Source: Streptomyces sp. BK239 (GTDB lineage Bacteria; Actinomycetota; Actinomycetes; Streptomycetales; Streptomycetaceae). Taken from it: DNA of 64,000 bases. Shown in pieces: positions 25,389 to 34,310 of this stretch. Below the pieces are notes generated by a model. The model was not told the DNA's origin, made no database searches, and saw only the letters and a program-made list of their open reading frames with translations. Made by a program: the position numbers and the translations under genes. The DNA lies in assembly GCF_004217285.1 (NCBI RefSeq), contig NZ_SHKS01000003.1:62001-126000 (forward strand), in the 5' to 3' direction. How positions within the stretch are numbered: position 1 is the first letter of the stretch; each line of letters begins with the position of its first letter.

Positions 25389-27074
25389 ATGACCGACCGG
25401 TGGGCTCTCGCTCCGGCCGGGGACGGCGGCGCCGAGCTCGCCCTCCTCGGCCCGGACGGGCTGCCCGCCGGCCCGGTGCTGCGGGAGCCGGACCTCGTGG
25501 CGGCCGTACGGGCACGGCCCGAGGTCGGGCGATGGGTGTGGCGGTCAACGGCCGAGGTGTATCCGCGTCTGCTCGCCGCGGGGGTGCGAGCAGAACGGTG
25601 CTACGACGTCGAGGACGCCGAGACCCTCCTGCTGGGCCACGAGGGGCGGTCGGGCGAGCCCCGTTCGGCCGCCGCCGCGCTCGCCCGGTTGCGCGGCGGA
25701 CCCGTGCCGCCGGATCCGCCGCAGCGCTCCGCCGAACGCGGGGCGCAGTCCCCGCTGTTCGAACCGGAGGGCTCCTCGCTCCCACTGGCCGACCTACTCA
25801 CCGTCTACGCCGAGCAGCAGCGGCGGCACGACCGGGCGGAGCACCCGGACCGGATGCGGCTGCTGACGGCGGCCGAGTCGGCGGGGATGCTGGTCGCCGC
25901 CGAGATGAACCGGTCGGGGCTGCCGTGGAGCGCCGAGGTGCACCGCGCGGTGCTGCACGACCTGCTGGGCGAGCGGTACGCGGGCGGGGGCGAGCCCCGG
26001 CGGCTCGCCGAGCTGGCCGACGAGGTGTCCGCCGCGTTCGGCCGGCGGGTGCGGCCGGACCTGCCCGCCGACGTCGTCAAGGCCTTCGCGGGAGCCGGCA
26101 TCCGGGTGACGTCCACACGGCGCTGGGAGATCGAGTCCATCGACCATCCGGCCGTGAAGCCGCTGATCGAGTACAAGAAGCTCTACCGCATCTGGGTCGC
26201 CCACGGCTGGTCCTGGCTGCACGACTGGGTCCGCGACGGCCGGTTCCGGCCCGAGTTCCTCGCGGGCGGGACCGTCACCGGCCGCTGGGTGACCAACGGC
26301 GGGGGCGCGTTGCAGATCCCGAAGGTCATCCGGCGGGCCGTCGTCGCCGACCCCGGCTGGCGGCTCGTCGTCGCGGACGCCGACCAGATGGAGCCGCGCG
26401 TGCTCGCCGCGATCTCCCGAGACCCCGGGCTGATGGAGGTGGCGGGCCGGGAGAGCGACCTGTACCAGTCGGTCTCCGACCGCGCCTTCTCCGGCGACCG
26501 CGCCCAGGCCAAGCTGGCGGTGCTCGGCGCGGTCTACGGCCAGACCTCCGGCGACGGCCTGAAGAACCTCGCCGCGCTCCGCCGCCGCTTCCCGCGCGCG
26601 GTGGCCTACGTCGACGACGCGGCGCGTGCCGGTGAGGAAGGCCGGCTCGTGCGCACCTGGCTGGGGCGGACCTGCCCGCCGGCGGCCGGAGCGGGCGACG
26701 ACGCCTCGGAGGAGGCCGGCATCCCCGTGGGCGGCGAGGACGAGTCCGACGGCCGGCAGCGGACGCCGGGGCACACCTCGGGCGCCCGCGCGCGTGGCCG
26801 CTTCGCCCGCAACTTCGTCGTCCAGGGAAGCGCCGCCGACTGGGCTCTGCTGCTGCTCGCCGCGCTGCGGCGCGCCTGCGCGGACATGGCGGCCGAGCTG
26901 GTCTTCTTCCAGCACGACGAGGTGATCGTGCACTGTCCCGAGGAGGAGGCGGAGGCGGTCGTCGCCGCGATCCGCGAGGCGGCCGACCTGGCCGGACGGC
27001 TGACGTTCGGCGAGACGCCGGTGCGGTTCCCGTTCACGACGGCGGTGGTGGAGTGCTATGCCGACGCGAAGTGA
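25389..27074 (+). CDS. PolA-like DNA polymerase (3'-5' exonuclease/polymerase type)
   Basis: A 561-residue family A polymerase specific to actinobacteria, without the 5' nuclease domain of true PolA. Polymerase motif A is DADQMEPRVLAAIS, motif B is the O-helix DRAQAKLAVLGAVYGQTSG, and motif C is FQHDEVIVH. The N-terminal 3'-5' exonuclease-like region is weakly conserved and may be inactive. An acidic, glycine-rich insert (GAGDDASEEAGIPVGGEDES) lies between motifs B and C. It is a paralogue of the replicative-repair PolA, annotated in Streptomyces as a bifunctional enzyme. The role is probably in DNA repair (inference). Confidence 0.88.
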   Translation: MTDRWALAPAGDGGAELALLGPDGLPAGPVLREPDLVAAVRARPEVGRWVWRSTAEVYPRLLAAGVRAERCYDVEDAETLLLGHEGRSGEPRSAAAALARLRGGPVPPDPPQRSAERGAQSPLFEPEGSSLPLADLLTVYAEQQRRHDRAEHPDRMRLLTAAESAGMLVAAEMNRSGLPWSAEVHRAVLHDLLGERYAGGGEPRRLAELADEVSAAFGRRVRPDLPADVVKAFAGAGIRVTSTRRWEIESIDHPAVKPLIEYKKLYRIWVAHGWSWLHDWVRDGRFRPEFLAGGTVTGRWVTNGGGALQIPKVIRRAVVADPGWRLVVADADQMEPRVLAAISRDPGLMEVAGRESDLYQSVSDRAFSGDRAQAKLAVLGAVYGQTSGDGLKNLAALRRRFPRAVAYVDDAARAGEEGRLVRTWLGRTCPPAAGAGDDASEEAGIPVGGEDESDGRQRTPGHTSGARARGRFARNFVVQGSAADWALLLLAALRRACADMAAELVFFQHDEVIVHCPEEEAEAVVAAIREAADLAGRLTFGETPVRFPFTTAVVECYADAK

Positions 27075-27204
27075 GCGCGAGCGGTTTCCGCAACGCCCCG
27101 GCCGGAGGCCGGTCGACGTCGGTCGTCCCGGGCGGGACCCGGCTGGGCGATGACGGCTGGGCCGTGTCCGGTCACGGTGGCGTACCGGTGCCGCGCGGGG
27201 GCGG

Positions 27205-29307
27205 TCAGGCCGGCGGCGCCGCCTCCGCGAGTTCCCGGGCGAAGTCCCGTACGAGGATGTGCGGGACGTACCGGCCGTACGCCGTCTCCTCCAGCAGGGC
27301 CACGTCGACGAGCCGGTCGAGGGCGGCCTCCGCGCGCCGCTCGTCGATCCCGGCGAGACGGGCCAGCAGCGGCACACCGTACGTGGGCAGGTCGAGGCCG
27401 CCGACGCGGCGCAGGACGAGGACGGCGTCCCGGTCCGCCTCGCGGTCGGAGGCGGCGAGGGCGTCGTGGGCGACGGCGAGGGAGCGGCGGACGCTGAGGT
27501 CGTCGTACTCCAGGTGACGCAACCTGCTCCCGGGAGCGGCGAGCCGACGGGCCAGCGCGTCAGGGGTGAGGTGGCTGCGGGCGGCCAGGCGAGCGGCGAC
27601 CACGCGCAGGGCGAGGGGCAGCCGTCCGGTGAGTTCGACGAGGGGGTGGGAGGCGGGCAGGTCGTGATGTCCGTGATCACGGGCGTGGACGGGAGCGGTG
27701 GGGTTCATGCGCCCGGTGTGGGTCGCGCGGCCCGAGGCCGTACGGAGCAACTCCGCGCTCTCCTCGGCCGACAGCGGGGTGAGGGGGAAACGGTGCGCCC
27801 CGTCGAGAGCGGTGAGCGGGGAACGGCTGGTGACGATGACCGCGCAGCCCGGGCCGGCGGGAAGCAGGGGGCGTACCTGAGCGGCGTGCGCGACGTCGTC
27901 CAGGACGAGAAGGGTGCGGGTCGGCGCGAGCAGGGTGCGCAGCAACGCGGCTGCCGCGTCCGGCGGTTCGGGGATGTGATGGGGATCGACGCCGAGATGG
28001 CGCAGGAGGACGACGAGGGCCTGGGCCGGGGTGAGCGGGGTCGTGCCGGGGGTCGCGCCGTGCAGGTCGAGGTAGAGCTGACCGTCGGAGAAACGTTCCT
28101 TCAGCTGGTGGGCGACCTGGAGCGCGGTGGCGCTCTTGCCCACGCCGGCCATCCCGCAGATGACGAGGGGGCCCGCCGTGGGCTCGGAGGCGACAGCCTC
28201 TCGGAGACGCTGGAGGAGGTCCGCGCGGCCGGTGAAATGGGCTGCCCGAGGTGGGAGTTGGGCGGGCCGGGGGGAGGTCGGCGCGGGCGAGCGGGCGAAG
28301 CCCGTCTCGGCGTCGGTCTCGACCGGTGAATCGGGGTCGACCTCGGCGTGCCTCACGGGGGCGACCTCGGGATGCCTCACGGCATCGGCCCCGGCGTGCC
28401 TCACCGCGTCGGCCTCGCCGTACCTCCCGGCATCGCCCCCTGTACCGCCCGCGGAGCCGCCCGCCGCGCCCTCCGCGGCACCGCTCGCCGCCCCCTCCCC
28501 CGCGTCCCGCAGCACCTCCACGTGGGCCTCGCGCACCGTCGGGCCCGGTTCGACACCGAGTTCCTCGACCAAGCGGGTGCGCAGGTCGCGGTGGACGGCG
28601 AGAGCCTCGGCCCGGCGGCCCGCGCGGTGCAGGGCGAGCATGAGCTGCCGGTGGTAGGACTCGCGCAGCGGATGCTCGGCGGCCAGCTCCGTCAGCTCCG
28701 GGACGAGACGGTCCAGTTCGCCGTCACCCAGCGCCAGTTCGGCGTCGTAGCGCCACTCCAGCATCAGCAGCCGGGCCTCCTTCAGACGCTGGACGAGTGC
28801 GTAGCCGCCGAGTTCGGCGGGAAGCCCGGCGAGGGGTGTGCCGCGCCACAGCGTGAGCGCGGCCTCGCACTCGCGGACGACCCGCTCCCAGTTCCGGGCG
28901 GCGAACGCGCCGCGCGCCGCCGCGAGGTGGCGTTCGAAGACGTGGACGTCGAGCTCGCCCTGGTCGACCCGGAGCCGGTACCCCGGCGGGGCCGCCCGCA
29001 GCCGGTCCGGGTCGTCGAGCAGCCGGCGCAGCCGGGACACGTGGTTGTGCAGCGAGGCCTGGGCGGACGGCGGCGGCGCGCCGCCCCACAGCGCCTCCTT
29101 GAGCGAGTCGACGGGGACGATCCGTCCGGCGTCGAGCAGCAGGGCGGCCAGCAGGACACGCGCCTTGGGGCTGCGGACGGTCCTCGCCGCGGGGAGGAGG
29201 ACGCCGTGCGGGCCGTCATCGCCGTGGACGCTGCGGGAGAGGGCGGATCCGGCGTCGTAGAGGATCGGCGCTCCCAGCAGTCCGAACCGCAGCTCGTACC
29301 GCATCAC
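27205..29307 (-). CDS. SARP family regulator with NB-ARC ATPase domain (AfsR-like)
   Basis: A 700-residue pathway-type activator. It has a winged-helix DNA-binding domain (VLLAALLLDAGRIVP...), a bacterial transcriptional activator domain (about residues 105-250), a low-complexity linker with four octapeptide repeats (AVRHAGAD type), and then an NB-ARC ATPase with Walker A GMAGVGKSAT and Walker B LLVLDDV. A short winged-helix end follows. The TPR region that ends AfsR is missing, so signal input must differ. The start is GTG 29307 or ATG 29304. SARPs usually control secondary metabolism; the nearest candidate targets are the polysaccharide genes to the right. Confidence 0.88.
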   Translation of the reverse strand: MMRYELRFGLLGAPILYDAGSALSRSVHGDDGPHGVLLPAARTVRSPKARVLLAALLLDAGRIVPVDSLKEALWGGAPPPSAQASLHNHVSRLRRLLDDPDRLRAAPPGYRLRVDQGELDVHVFERHLAAARGAFAARNWERVVRECEAALTLWRGTPLAGLPAELGGYALVQRLKEARLLMLEWRYDAELALGDGELDRLVPELTELAAEHPLRESYHRQLMLALHRAGRRAEALAVHRDLRTRLVEELGVEPGPTVREAHVEVLRDAGEGAASGAAEGAAGGSAGGTGGDAGRYGEADAVRHAGADAVRHPEVAPVRHAEVDPDSPVETDAETGFARSPAPTSPRPAQLPPRAAHFTGRADLLQRLREAVASEPTAGPLVICGMAGVGKSATALQVAHQLKERFSDGQLYLDLHGATPGTTPLTPAQALVVLLRHLGVDPHHIPEPPDAAAALLRTLLAPTRTLLVLDDVAHAAQVRPLLPAGPGCAVIVTSRSPLTALDGAHRFPLTPLSAEESAELLRTASGRATHTGRMNPTAPVHARDHGHHDLPASHPLVELTGRLPLALRVVAARLAARSHLTPDALARRLAAPGSRLRHLEYDDLSVRRSLAVAHDALAASDREADRDAVLVLRRVGGLDLPTYGVPLLARLAGIDERRAEAALDRLVDVALLEETAYGRYVPHILVRDFARELAEAAPPA
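28343..28438. repeat. Four tandem 24-bp repeats in the SARP linker
   Basis: Imperfect units of 24 bp begin at 28343, 28367, 28391 and 28415, each containing a GTGCCTCAC-like core. They encode the octapeptide (D/A)(A/P)VRH(A/P)(G/E)(A/V) in the linker between the SARP and NB-ARC domains. Such repeats can change in copy number and so alter linker length. Confidence 0.8.
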
Positions 29308-29731
29308 GCCGATCTTCGCCTTTCACGCGCCGCGTACCGGCCTGTCGTGCCCCCGTGCATCAACTGCCGCTCTCTTGGCGGGATTTGGCCCCTGAGCGGG
29401 GCGTCACGCCATCCTGTCCCTGTCGGTTCCCGGCGGAATCCGGCTGCCGTCGCGGCCGGTCCCCAGCCCGTCCGGCGGCTTCAGACCGGACGACCAGCGG
29501 TGATACGCAGAACCGTTGGCGACATGTTAGCGATTCGTTGGTGTGGCCTGATGTGATCACAACATCGGCTCCGGCCCGACGGCGCGCGCGTAGAACGCGT
29601 TGCTCGGGGGAGTGTCGCCGCCGCGGCTGGAGTTGGGGGCGCGTCCGGGCCCGGTCGGCAGAGGTGAACGACCGGGGCCCGCGCCCCGTTTTCACGTGCC
29701 GCGCGCCCCGCTGCGGGCGGGCGCCGGGGTG
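29308..29731. other. 424-bp intergenic region
   Basis: This region lies upstream of the SARP gene and downstream of the GT2 gene. A 10-bp palindrome TGTGATCACA (29552-29561), set inside GATGT...ACATC, sits in AT-richer sequence and could be a regulator site. GC-rich inverted repeats near 29700-29730 may end the GT2 transcript. No coding frame is convincing. Confidence 0.5.
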
Positions 29732-30625
29732 TCAGACGACCGGCGGCCGGCCCAGCTTGGTCAGTCGCCACACCGTCCGCCACCGCATGGGCCGACGCGC
29801 ACCGGCCGGTTCGCGCACGCCCTCCGCGAAGCCGCCGAACCAGGCCTTCAGCCCGCCGAGCGAGCGGGTGCGCAGCAGGGTGACGGCGATCCACACGCCC
29901 AGGTGCACCGGGATCAGCGGCAGCGGCAGGTTGCGCCGGACCAGCCAGACGCGGTTGCGGGCGGTGACGCGGTGGTAGATGGCGTGCCGGGCGGGCGAGG
30001 TCTTGGGATGCTGCAGGAGCAGCTCGGGGGCGTAGAGGATCTTCCAGCCGGCGTCGGTGGCGCGCCAGGCAAGGTCGGTCTCCTCATGGGCGAAGAAGAA
30101 CTCGGCGGGCCAGTCGCCTGTCTGGTCGAGCATGGCCATGCTCAGGGCGTGGCCGCCGCCGAGGAAACCGGTGACGTAGCCGCCCACCATGGGGTCGGAG
30201 GCGCCGACGCGCGGCACGTGCCGGCGCTGCGTCTCGCCGTTCTCGTCGGCGATGCGGAAGCCGACGATGCCCAGGCGTGGGTCGGCGGCGTACAGGTCGC
30301 GGACCCTGCGCAGGACGTCCGCGTCCACGAGCAGCCCGTCGTCGTCCAGTTCGACGACGACGTCGACGTCGCCGTGCTCGCGCAGGCGGGCCAGGGCGAC
30401 GTTGCGCCCGCCGGGGCAGCCCAGGTTGTCGTCGACCTCGATGACGGTCACCTCGCCGGGCAGCGAGAGGCGGCGGGCGAAGTCGGGGAGCCGGCAGCCG
30501 TTGCCGACGATCACGATGCGGGCGGGCGGGAGGTCCTGTTTGGCGACGGACTCCAGCAGGGCGTCGACCTCGGCGGGCCGGTTGCCCATCGTCACCACGG
30601 CAACGGCGATCCTCGGCTCCACCAC
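29732..30625 (-). CDS. Family 2 glycosyltransferase
   Basis: A 297-residue soluble-type GT2. The GT-A fold starts VAVVTMGNRPAEVDALL; the nucleotide-sugar DxD-type motif is VELDDDGLL, and the acceptor/base region is FFFAHEETDLAWRA. The C-terminal part has one amphipathic or membrane-associated segment (IPVHLGVWIAVTLL). It resembles rhamnosyl- or galactofuranosyl-type transferases that add single sugars to a growing glycan; the sugar is not predictable. The GTG at 30625 follows GGAGAG by six bases. It lies at the end of the polysaccharide locus, beyond a pseudogene on the other strand. Confidence 0.85.
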   Translation of the reverse strand: MVEPRIAVAVVTMGNRPAEVDALLESVAKQDLPPARIVIVGNGCRLPDFARRLSLPGEVTVIEVDDNLGCPGGRNVALARLREHGDVDVVVELDDDGLLVDADVLRRVRDLYAADPRLGIVGFRIADENGETQRRHVPRVGASDPMVGGYVTGFLGGGHALSMAMLDQTGDWPAEFFFAHEETDLAWRATDAGWKILYAPELLLQHPKTSPARHAIYHRVTARNRVWLVRRNLPLPLIPVHLGVWIAVTLLRTRSLGGLKAWFGGFAEGVREPAGARRPMRWRTVWRLTKLGRPPVV

Positions 30626-30817
30626 GTCCCACTCTCCGTCCGGCTCCGCGAGAGCGACCGCGCCCGTGCGCGCGACACCCGTCGTCCACCTAGATGGTGC
30701 CCCAGCCACCGGCGTTGCCCGGACGGCGGCCCGTTTTGCCTGCCCTTTCCACCCCGCCCCCGCACGACGGCCATGATCACGAGCAGTGGCCACGCCACAC
30801 GCCGCACCGACCTTCGG

Positions 30818-31181
30818 AGGAACCGGCTCGCCCTGAGCGACCGCACCCGCGGGCTGCTCGGACCGGCCGAACTCGCCCTCCTCAAGCCGACCGCCTACCT
30901 GGTCAACACCTCGCGCGCCGCGATCGTGGATCAGGACGCCCTGCTCGGCGCCCTGCACCGGGGCCGCATCGCCGGCGCGGCCGTCGACGTCCACGACAGC
31001 GAACCGCTCCCCGCCGACCACCCGTTCCGCACGGCGCCGCGCCTCCTGGCCACCCCGCACCTCGGATACGTCACCCGGGGCGAACTACGAGCGGTACCAC
31101 GGTCAGGCGGTGGAGAACATCGAGGCGTTCCTCAAGGGCTCCCCGCTCCGGGAACCGGGCACGCAGCGGGACGGCAGCTGA
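30818..31181 (+). pseudogene. Truncated, frameshifted D-2-hydroxyacid dehydrogenase (SerA-like)
   Basis: The frame gives LALSDRTRGLLG...LVNTSRAAIVDQDALLGALHRGRIAGAAVDV and then LLATPHLGYVT, the C-terminal half of the NAD-binding domain of phosphoglycerate-dehydrogenase-like enzymes. After HLGYVT the homology moves by one base into the next frame (GANYERYHGQAVENIEAFLKG) and ends at a TGA at 31179-31181. One extra C in ACCCGGGGCG (about 31075-31084) explains the shift. The N-terminal half of the gene, including the substrate domain and the dinucleotide-binding GxGxxG, is missing. It is a relic, in the opposite direction to its neighbours. Confidence 0.85.
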
Positions 31182-31239
31182 CAGCTTCCCGGTGAGGGGA
31201 GCCGCCGGCTCCGCGCTGACGGCTCCCCCCTCGGGTGGT

Positions 31240-32586
31240 TCAGGGGCGGCCCAAGGCCCGGTACTCCCAGCCGGCGGCACGCCACTTCGTGGGGTCCAGG
31301 GCGTGGCGGCCATCGACGATCCGGCGGTGGGCGACGACCGCGCCCATCGCGTCGGGCTCGATCTCCCGGAACTCGGCCCACTCGGTGAGCAGCACCACCA
31401 CGTCCGCCTCGCGGGCCGCCGTGAGGACGTCCGTGCCGTAGTTCAGGTCCGGGTAGGCCCGCCGGGCGTTCTCCGTGGCCGCCGGGTCGATGACGGTCAC
31501 CACGGCGCCGGCCTGGTGCAGCGTCCGGGCCACGTCCAGGGCGGGCGCGTCCCGGATGTCGTCGGAGTTGGGCTTGAAGGCCGCGCCCAGCGCGGTCACC
31601 CGCACCCCGGCCAGCTCACCGCCGGCCAGCTCACGGACCAGGTCCACCGTGCGGGCCCGGCGGCGCTGGTTGATGGCGTCGACCTCGCGCAGGAAGGACA
31701 CGGCCTGCCCGACGCCCAGCTCCTCGGCGCGGTGGCTGAAGGCCCTGATGTCCTTGGGCAGGCAGCCGCCGCCGAAGCCGAGGCCCGGCTTGAGGAACCG
31801 GCCGCCGATGCGGTCGTCGTAGGCCAGCGCCTCGGCGAGCCCCGTGACGTCCGCGCCGGTCGCCTCGCACACCTCCGCCATGGCGTTGATGTACGAGATC
31901 TTGGTGGCGAGGAAGGAGTTGGCGGCGACCTTGACCAGTTCCGCCGTGGGCAGGTCGGTGACGACCACCGGCGTGCCCTGCGCGATCACCGGCGCGAACG
32001 CGGCACGCAGCCGCTCCTCGGCCCACTCCGACTCCGTGCCGAAGACGAGCCGGTCGGGCCGCAGGGTGTCGTCGACGGCGTACCCCTCACGCAGGAACTC
32101 CGGGTTCCAGGCGAGTTCGACGTCCGCCCCGGCCGGCGCCGTCCGCCGGACGACCTCCGCCAGCCGGGCGGCGGTGCCCACCGGCACCGTGGACTTGCCG
32201 ACCACCAGCGCCCGCCGGTGCAGATGCCGGGCGAGCTCCTCCACCGCGCTGTCGACATAGCGCATGTCGGCCGCGTACGAGCCCTGCTGCTGCGGCGTGC
32301 CCACGCAGATGAAGTGCACGTCGCCGAACTCGCCGGCCTCGGCGAAGCTCGTGGAGAACCGCAGCCGCCCGCTGTCGAGGGCCTTGGCGAGCAGTTCCGG
32401 CAGGCCGGGCTCGAAGAAGGGCACCTCACCCGAGTTCAGCCGCTCGATCTTGGCCGGGTCGACGTCGACGCCCAGGACGTCGAAGCCGAGGACGGCCATG
32501 CAGATGGCGTGGGTGGCGCCGAGGTAGCCGGTGCCTATGACGGTGAGACGGGGTGCGTCGGTGTGCGCGTCGTCCTTCAGGGTCAC
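31240..32586 (-). CDS. UDP-glucose 6-dehydrogenase family nucleotide-sugar dehydrogenase
   Basis: A 448-residue NAD-dependent enzyme that oxidises a nucleotide sugar twice to the uronate; UDP-glucose to UDP-glucuronate is most likely. It has an N-terminal Rossmann loop GTGYLG (residues 18-23), the central AANSFLATKISYIN helix typical of UDP-glucose dehydrogenases, and catalytic C275 in GGGCLPKD. A GDP-mannose substrate cannot be excluded, since CLPKD also occurs in AlgD. The GTG at 32586 has GGAG upstream. It is the last gene of the leftward run synthase - beta-helix A - beta-helix B - dehydrogenase and probably supplies the activated uronic acid. Confidence 0.9.
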   Translation of the reverse strand: MTLKDDAHTDAPRLTVIGTGYLGATHAICMAVLGFDVLGVDVDPAKIERLNSGEVPFFEPGLPELLAKALDSGRLRFSTSFAEAGEFGDVHFICVGTPQQQGSYAADMRYVDSAVEELARHLHRRALVVGKSTVPVGTAARLAEVVRRTAPAGADVELAWNPEFLREGYAVDDTLRPDRLVFGTESEWAEERLRAAFAPVIAQGTPVVVTDLPTAELVKVAANSFLATKISYINAMAEVCEATGADVTGLAEALAYDDRIGGRFLKPGLGFGGGCLPKDIRAFSHRAEELGVGQAVSFLREVDAINQRRRARTVDLVRELAGGELAGVRVTALGAAFKPNSDDIRDAPALDVARTLHQAGAVVTVIDPAATENARRAYPDLNYGTDVLTAAREADVVVLLTEWAEFREIEPDAMGAVVAHRRIVDGRHALDPTKWRAAGWEYRALGRP

Positions 32587-32757
32587 GGTGGTCTCCAGGG
32601 GTGTGTCAGGGCACGTCGGCCCGCCGCACGAGCCGGTCACGGATGGCGGTCTGCGGAGCGATGGGAAGGAGGAGAAGGGGAGAGGGAAGGGTGGTCGGGA
32701 CGGGAGGCGGAGGTCTGCGGGCGGTGAGGAGGTGCGGACGCGGCGGGGCCGTGGGCG

Positions 32758-34275
32758 TCAGGAACCGCAGTCGACGTTGGTGAGGCCCTCGTCCGCGCCG
32801 TTCGCCTTGTTGTCGCAGGCGACCTTGTTGCCCTCGGACGTGAGGTGGAAGCCGTAACCCGGCCCGTCCACGTTGGCGGTGTTGCCCCGGAAGGTGTTGC
32901 CGGTGCCCCAGCCGCTGACGATCTGGTGGGTCTGGAAGCCGTCCATCGGCGTGTGGCTGCCGGTGTTGCCCTCCAGGAGCCAGCCGTTGCCCTTCACATC
33001 GACCCAGGAGTCGTTGTTGTGCGAGCCGCTCAGCTTCGATCCGTCGAACGTGTTGTCGATGACCTTGCCGTCGCTCGTTCCTTCCTTGATGTCGATGGAC
33101 TCCGCGGTGGTGTCGCTGATGTGGTTGCCCATCACCACGTTGCGGTCGCTGGTGTCCGTCTTGCAGTCGGTCACCGTGCACCAGTTGGACTCGGCCGTGC
33201 CGATGTAGATGCCCTCGCCGAACTTCTCGCGGCGCAGCCCGGTCGTACGGATCGTGTTGTCCCTGACCATGTTGTCCGAGCTGAAGTCGCGCAGATGGAT
33301 GGCCTCGTCGCCGATCTGCTCGACGGTGAGGCCCTGGAGGACGCTGCCCACCACGCCGTCCGCCATCACGCCCTTCTGGGCGTTGCGCACGGTGAAGCCG
33401 ACCAGCCGCCAGTAGCCGGCGTTCTTCAGGTGGAAGGCGTACCCGTCGTCGGTGTCGCCGCCGTCGATGACCGCCCCGGAGCCACCGCACAGGAAGATCG
33501 GCTTGGCCTCGGTGCCGGAGACCTCGGCGACGAAGTTGCCCGCGTACGTGCCCGCGGCGAGCGCGATGCTGTCCCCGGGCTGGGCCTGGGCGAGGGCCTG
33601 TTCGAGCGTCTCGGCGTTGCTCACCTTGACGGTGGCCGCCGGGCAGCTGACGGCCTCCGACGGCACCGAACCGCGGGTGGGCCGGGCCGTGGACGGCGCC
33701 TTCGGGGCGACCGACCGGCTGGGCAGCGCCGAGGGGGTCTCCTCGGCGGGCAGCAGCCCGGGCGGCGACACGCTGGGCCCGGCGGTGGAGGCGCCGGCCG
33801 TCACCTTCGGCTCCGCGTCGCCGTCCCGCGCCACCACGACGACGAGCGCGGTGAGTGCGAGCAGGAAGGCGCCCCCGGCCAGCCAGACGGCCGGCTGCCG
33901 GGAGGCCGACGAGCCGCCACCGCCCCCGGTAGCCGACGGCGCGTACGACGGCATGGGCGGCCCGGCGGCCTCCGCCGGTTCAGCCTGGCCGGCGGCCTCC
34001 GCCGGCTCGGGCAGCGCGGAGGGCGCCTCGCCGTCCTTCCGGGGAGCCGGAGCCCCCTCGGACGCCGGGTCCGTTTCCGTGGCCGCCGGACCGTCCGAAG
34101 AAGACGCGGGCGTCCCGGAGACGGGCGTCCCCGAGGCAGCGGAAGGCTCCCCGGAGGACGCTCCCCTCTCCTCGGAAGGCACAGCGGGCTCGGACGGCAC
34201 GGAGGACTCGGGATTCACAGAATGCTCGGTCGGCTCGGTCGGCTCAGGAGAGACAGAGGACGGATCGGAAGGCAT
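32758..34275 (-). CDS. Membrane-anchored right-handed beta-helix protein B
   Basis: A 505-residue protein in three parts. First is a cytoplasmic, acidic Ser/Pro/Glu-rich disordered segment (about residues 1-125). One membrane helix follows (about 127-149). Last is an extracellular parallel beta-helix of pectate-lyase/NosD type, with turns such as AYWRLVGFTVRNA-like, DEAIHLRDFSSDNMVRDNTIR, GIYIGTAESNWCTVTDC and ESIDIKEGTSDGKVIDNTF. Six cysteines outside the membrane could form three disulphides. The beta-helix folds of lyases, hydrolases and C5-epimerases all look like this. I see no YGFDPHD epimerase signature, so the reaction is undecided. The ATG at 34275 is preferred over the upstream TTG. 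Confidence 0.8.
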   Translation of the reverse strand: MPSDPSSVSPEPTEPTEHSVNPESSVPSEPAVPSEERGASSGEPSAASGTPVSGTPASSSDGPAATETDPASEGAPAPRKDGEAPSALPEPAEAAGQAEPAEAAGPPMPSYAPSATGGGGGSSASRQPAVWLAGGAFLLALTALVVVVARDGDAEPKVTAGASTAGPSVSPPGLLPAEETPSALPSRSVAPKAPSTARPTRGSVPSEAVSCPAATVKVSNAETLEQALAQAQPGDSIALAAGTYAGNFVAEVSGTEAKPIFLCGGSGAVIDGGDTDDGYAFHLKNAGYWRLVGFTVRNAQKGVMADGVVGSVLQGLTVEQIGDEAIHLRDFSSDNMVRDNTIRTTGLRREKFGEGIYIGTAESNWCTVTDCKTDTSDRNVVMGNHISDTTAESIDIKEGTSDGKVIDNTFDGSKLSGSHNNDSWVDVKGNGWLLEGNTGSHTPMDGFQTHQIVSGWGTGNTFRGNTANVDGPGYGFHLTSEGNKVACDNKANGADEGLTNVDCGS

Positions 34276-34310
34276 AGGCGGCAAACTCCGGCTGCTGGGC
34301 GGTCAGATCG

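Noticed and set aside
29552..29561. TGTGATCACA as a CRP site
   Set aside because: The half-sites are joined without the 6-bp spacer, so it does not fit CRP; kept only as an unnamed palindrome.
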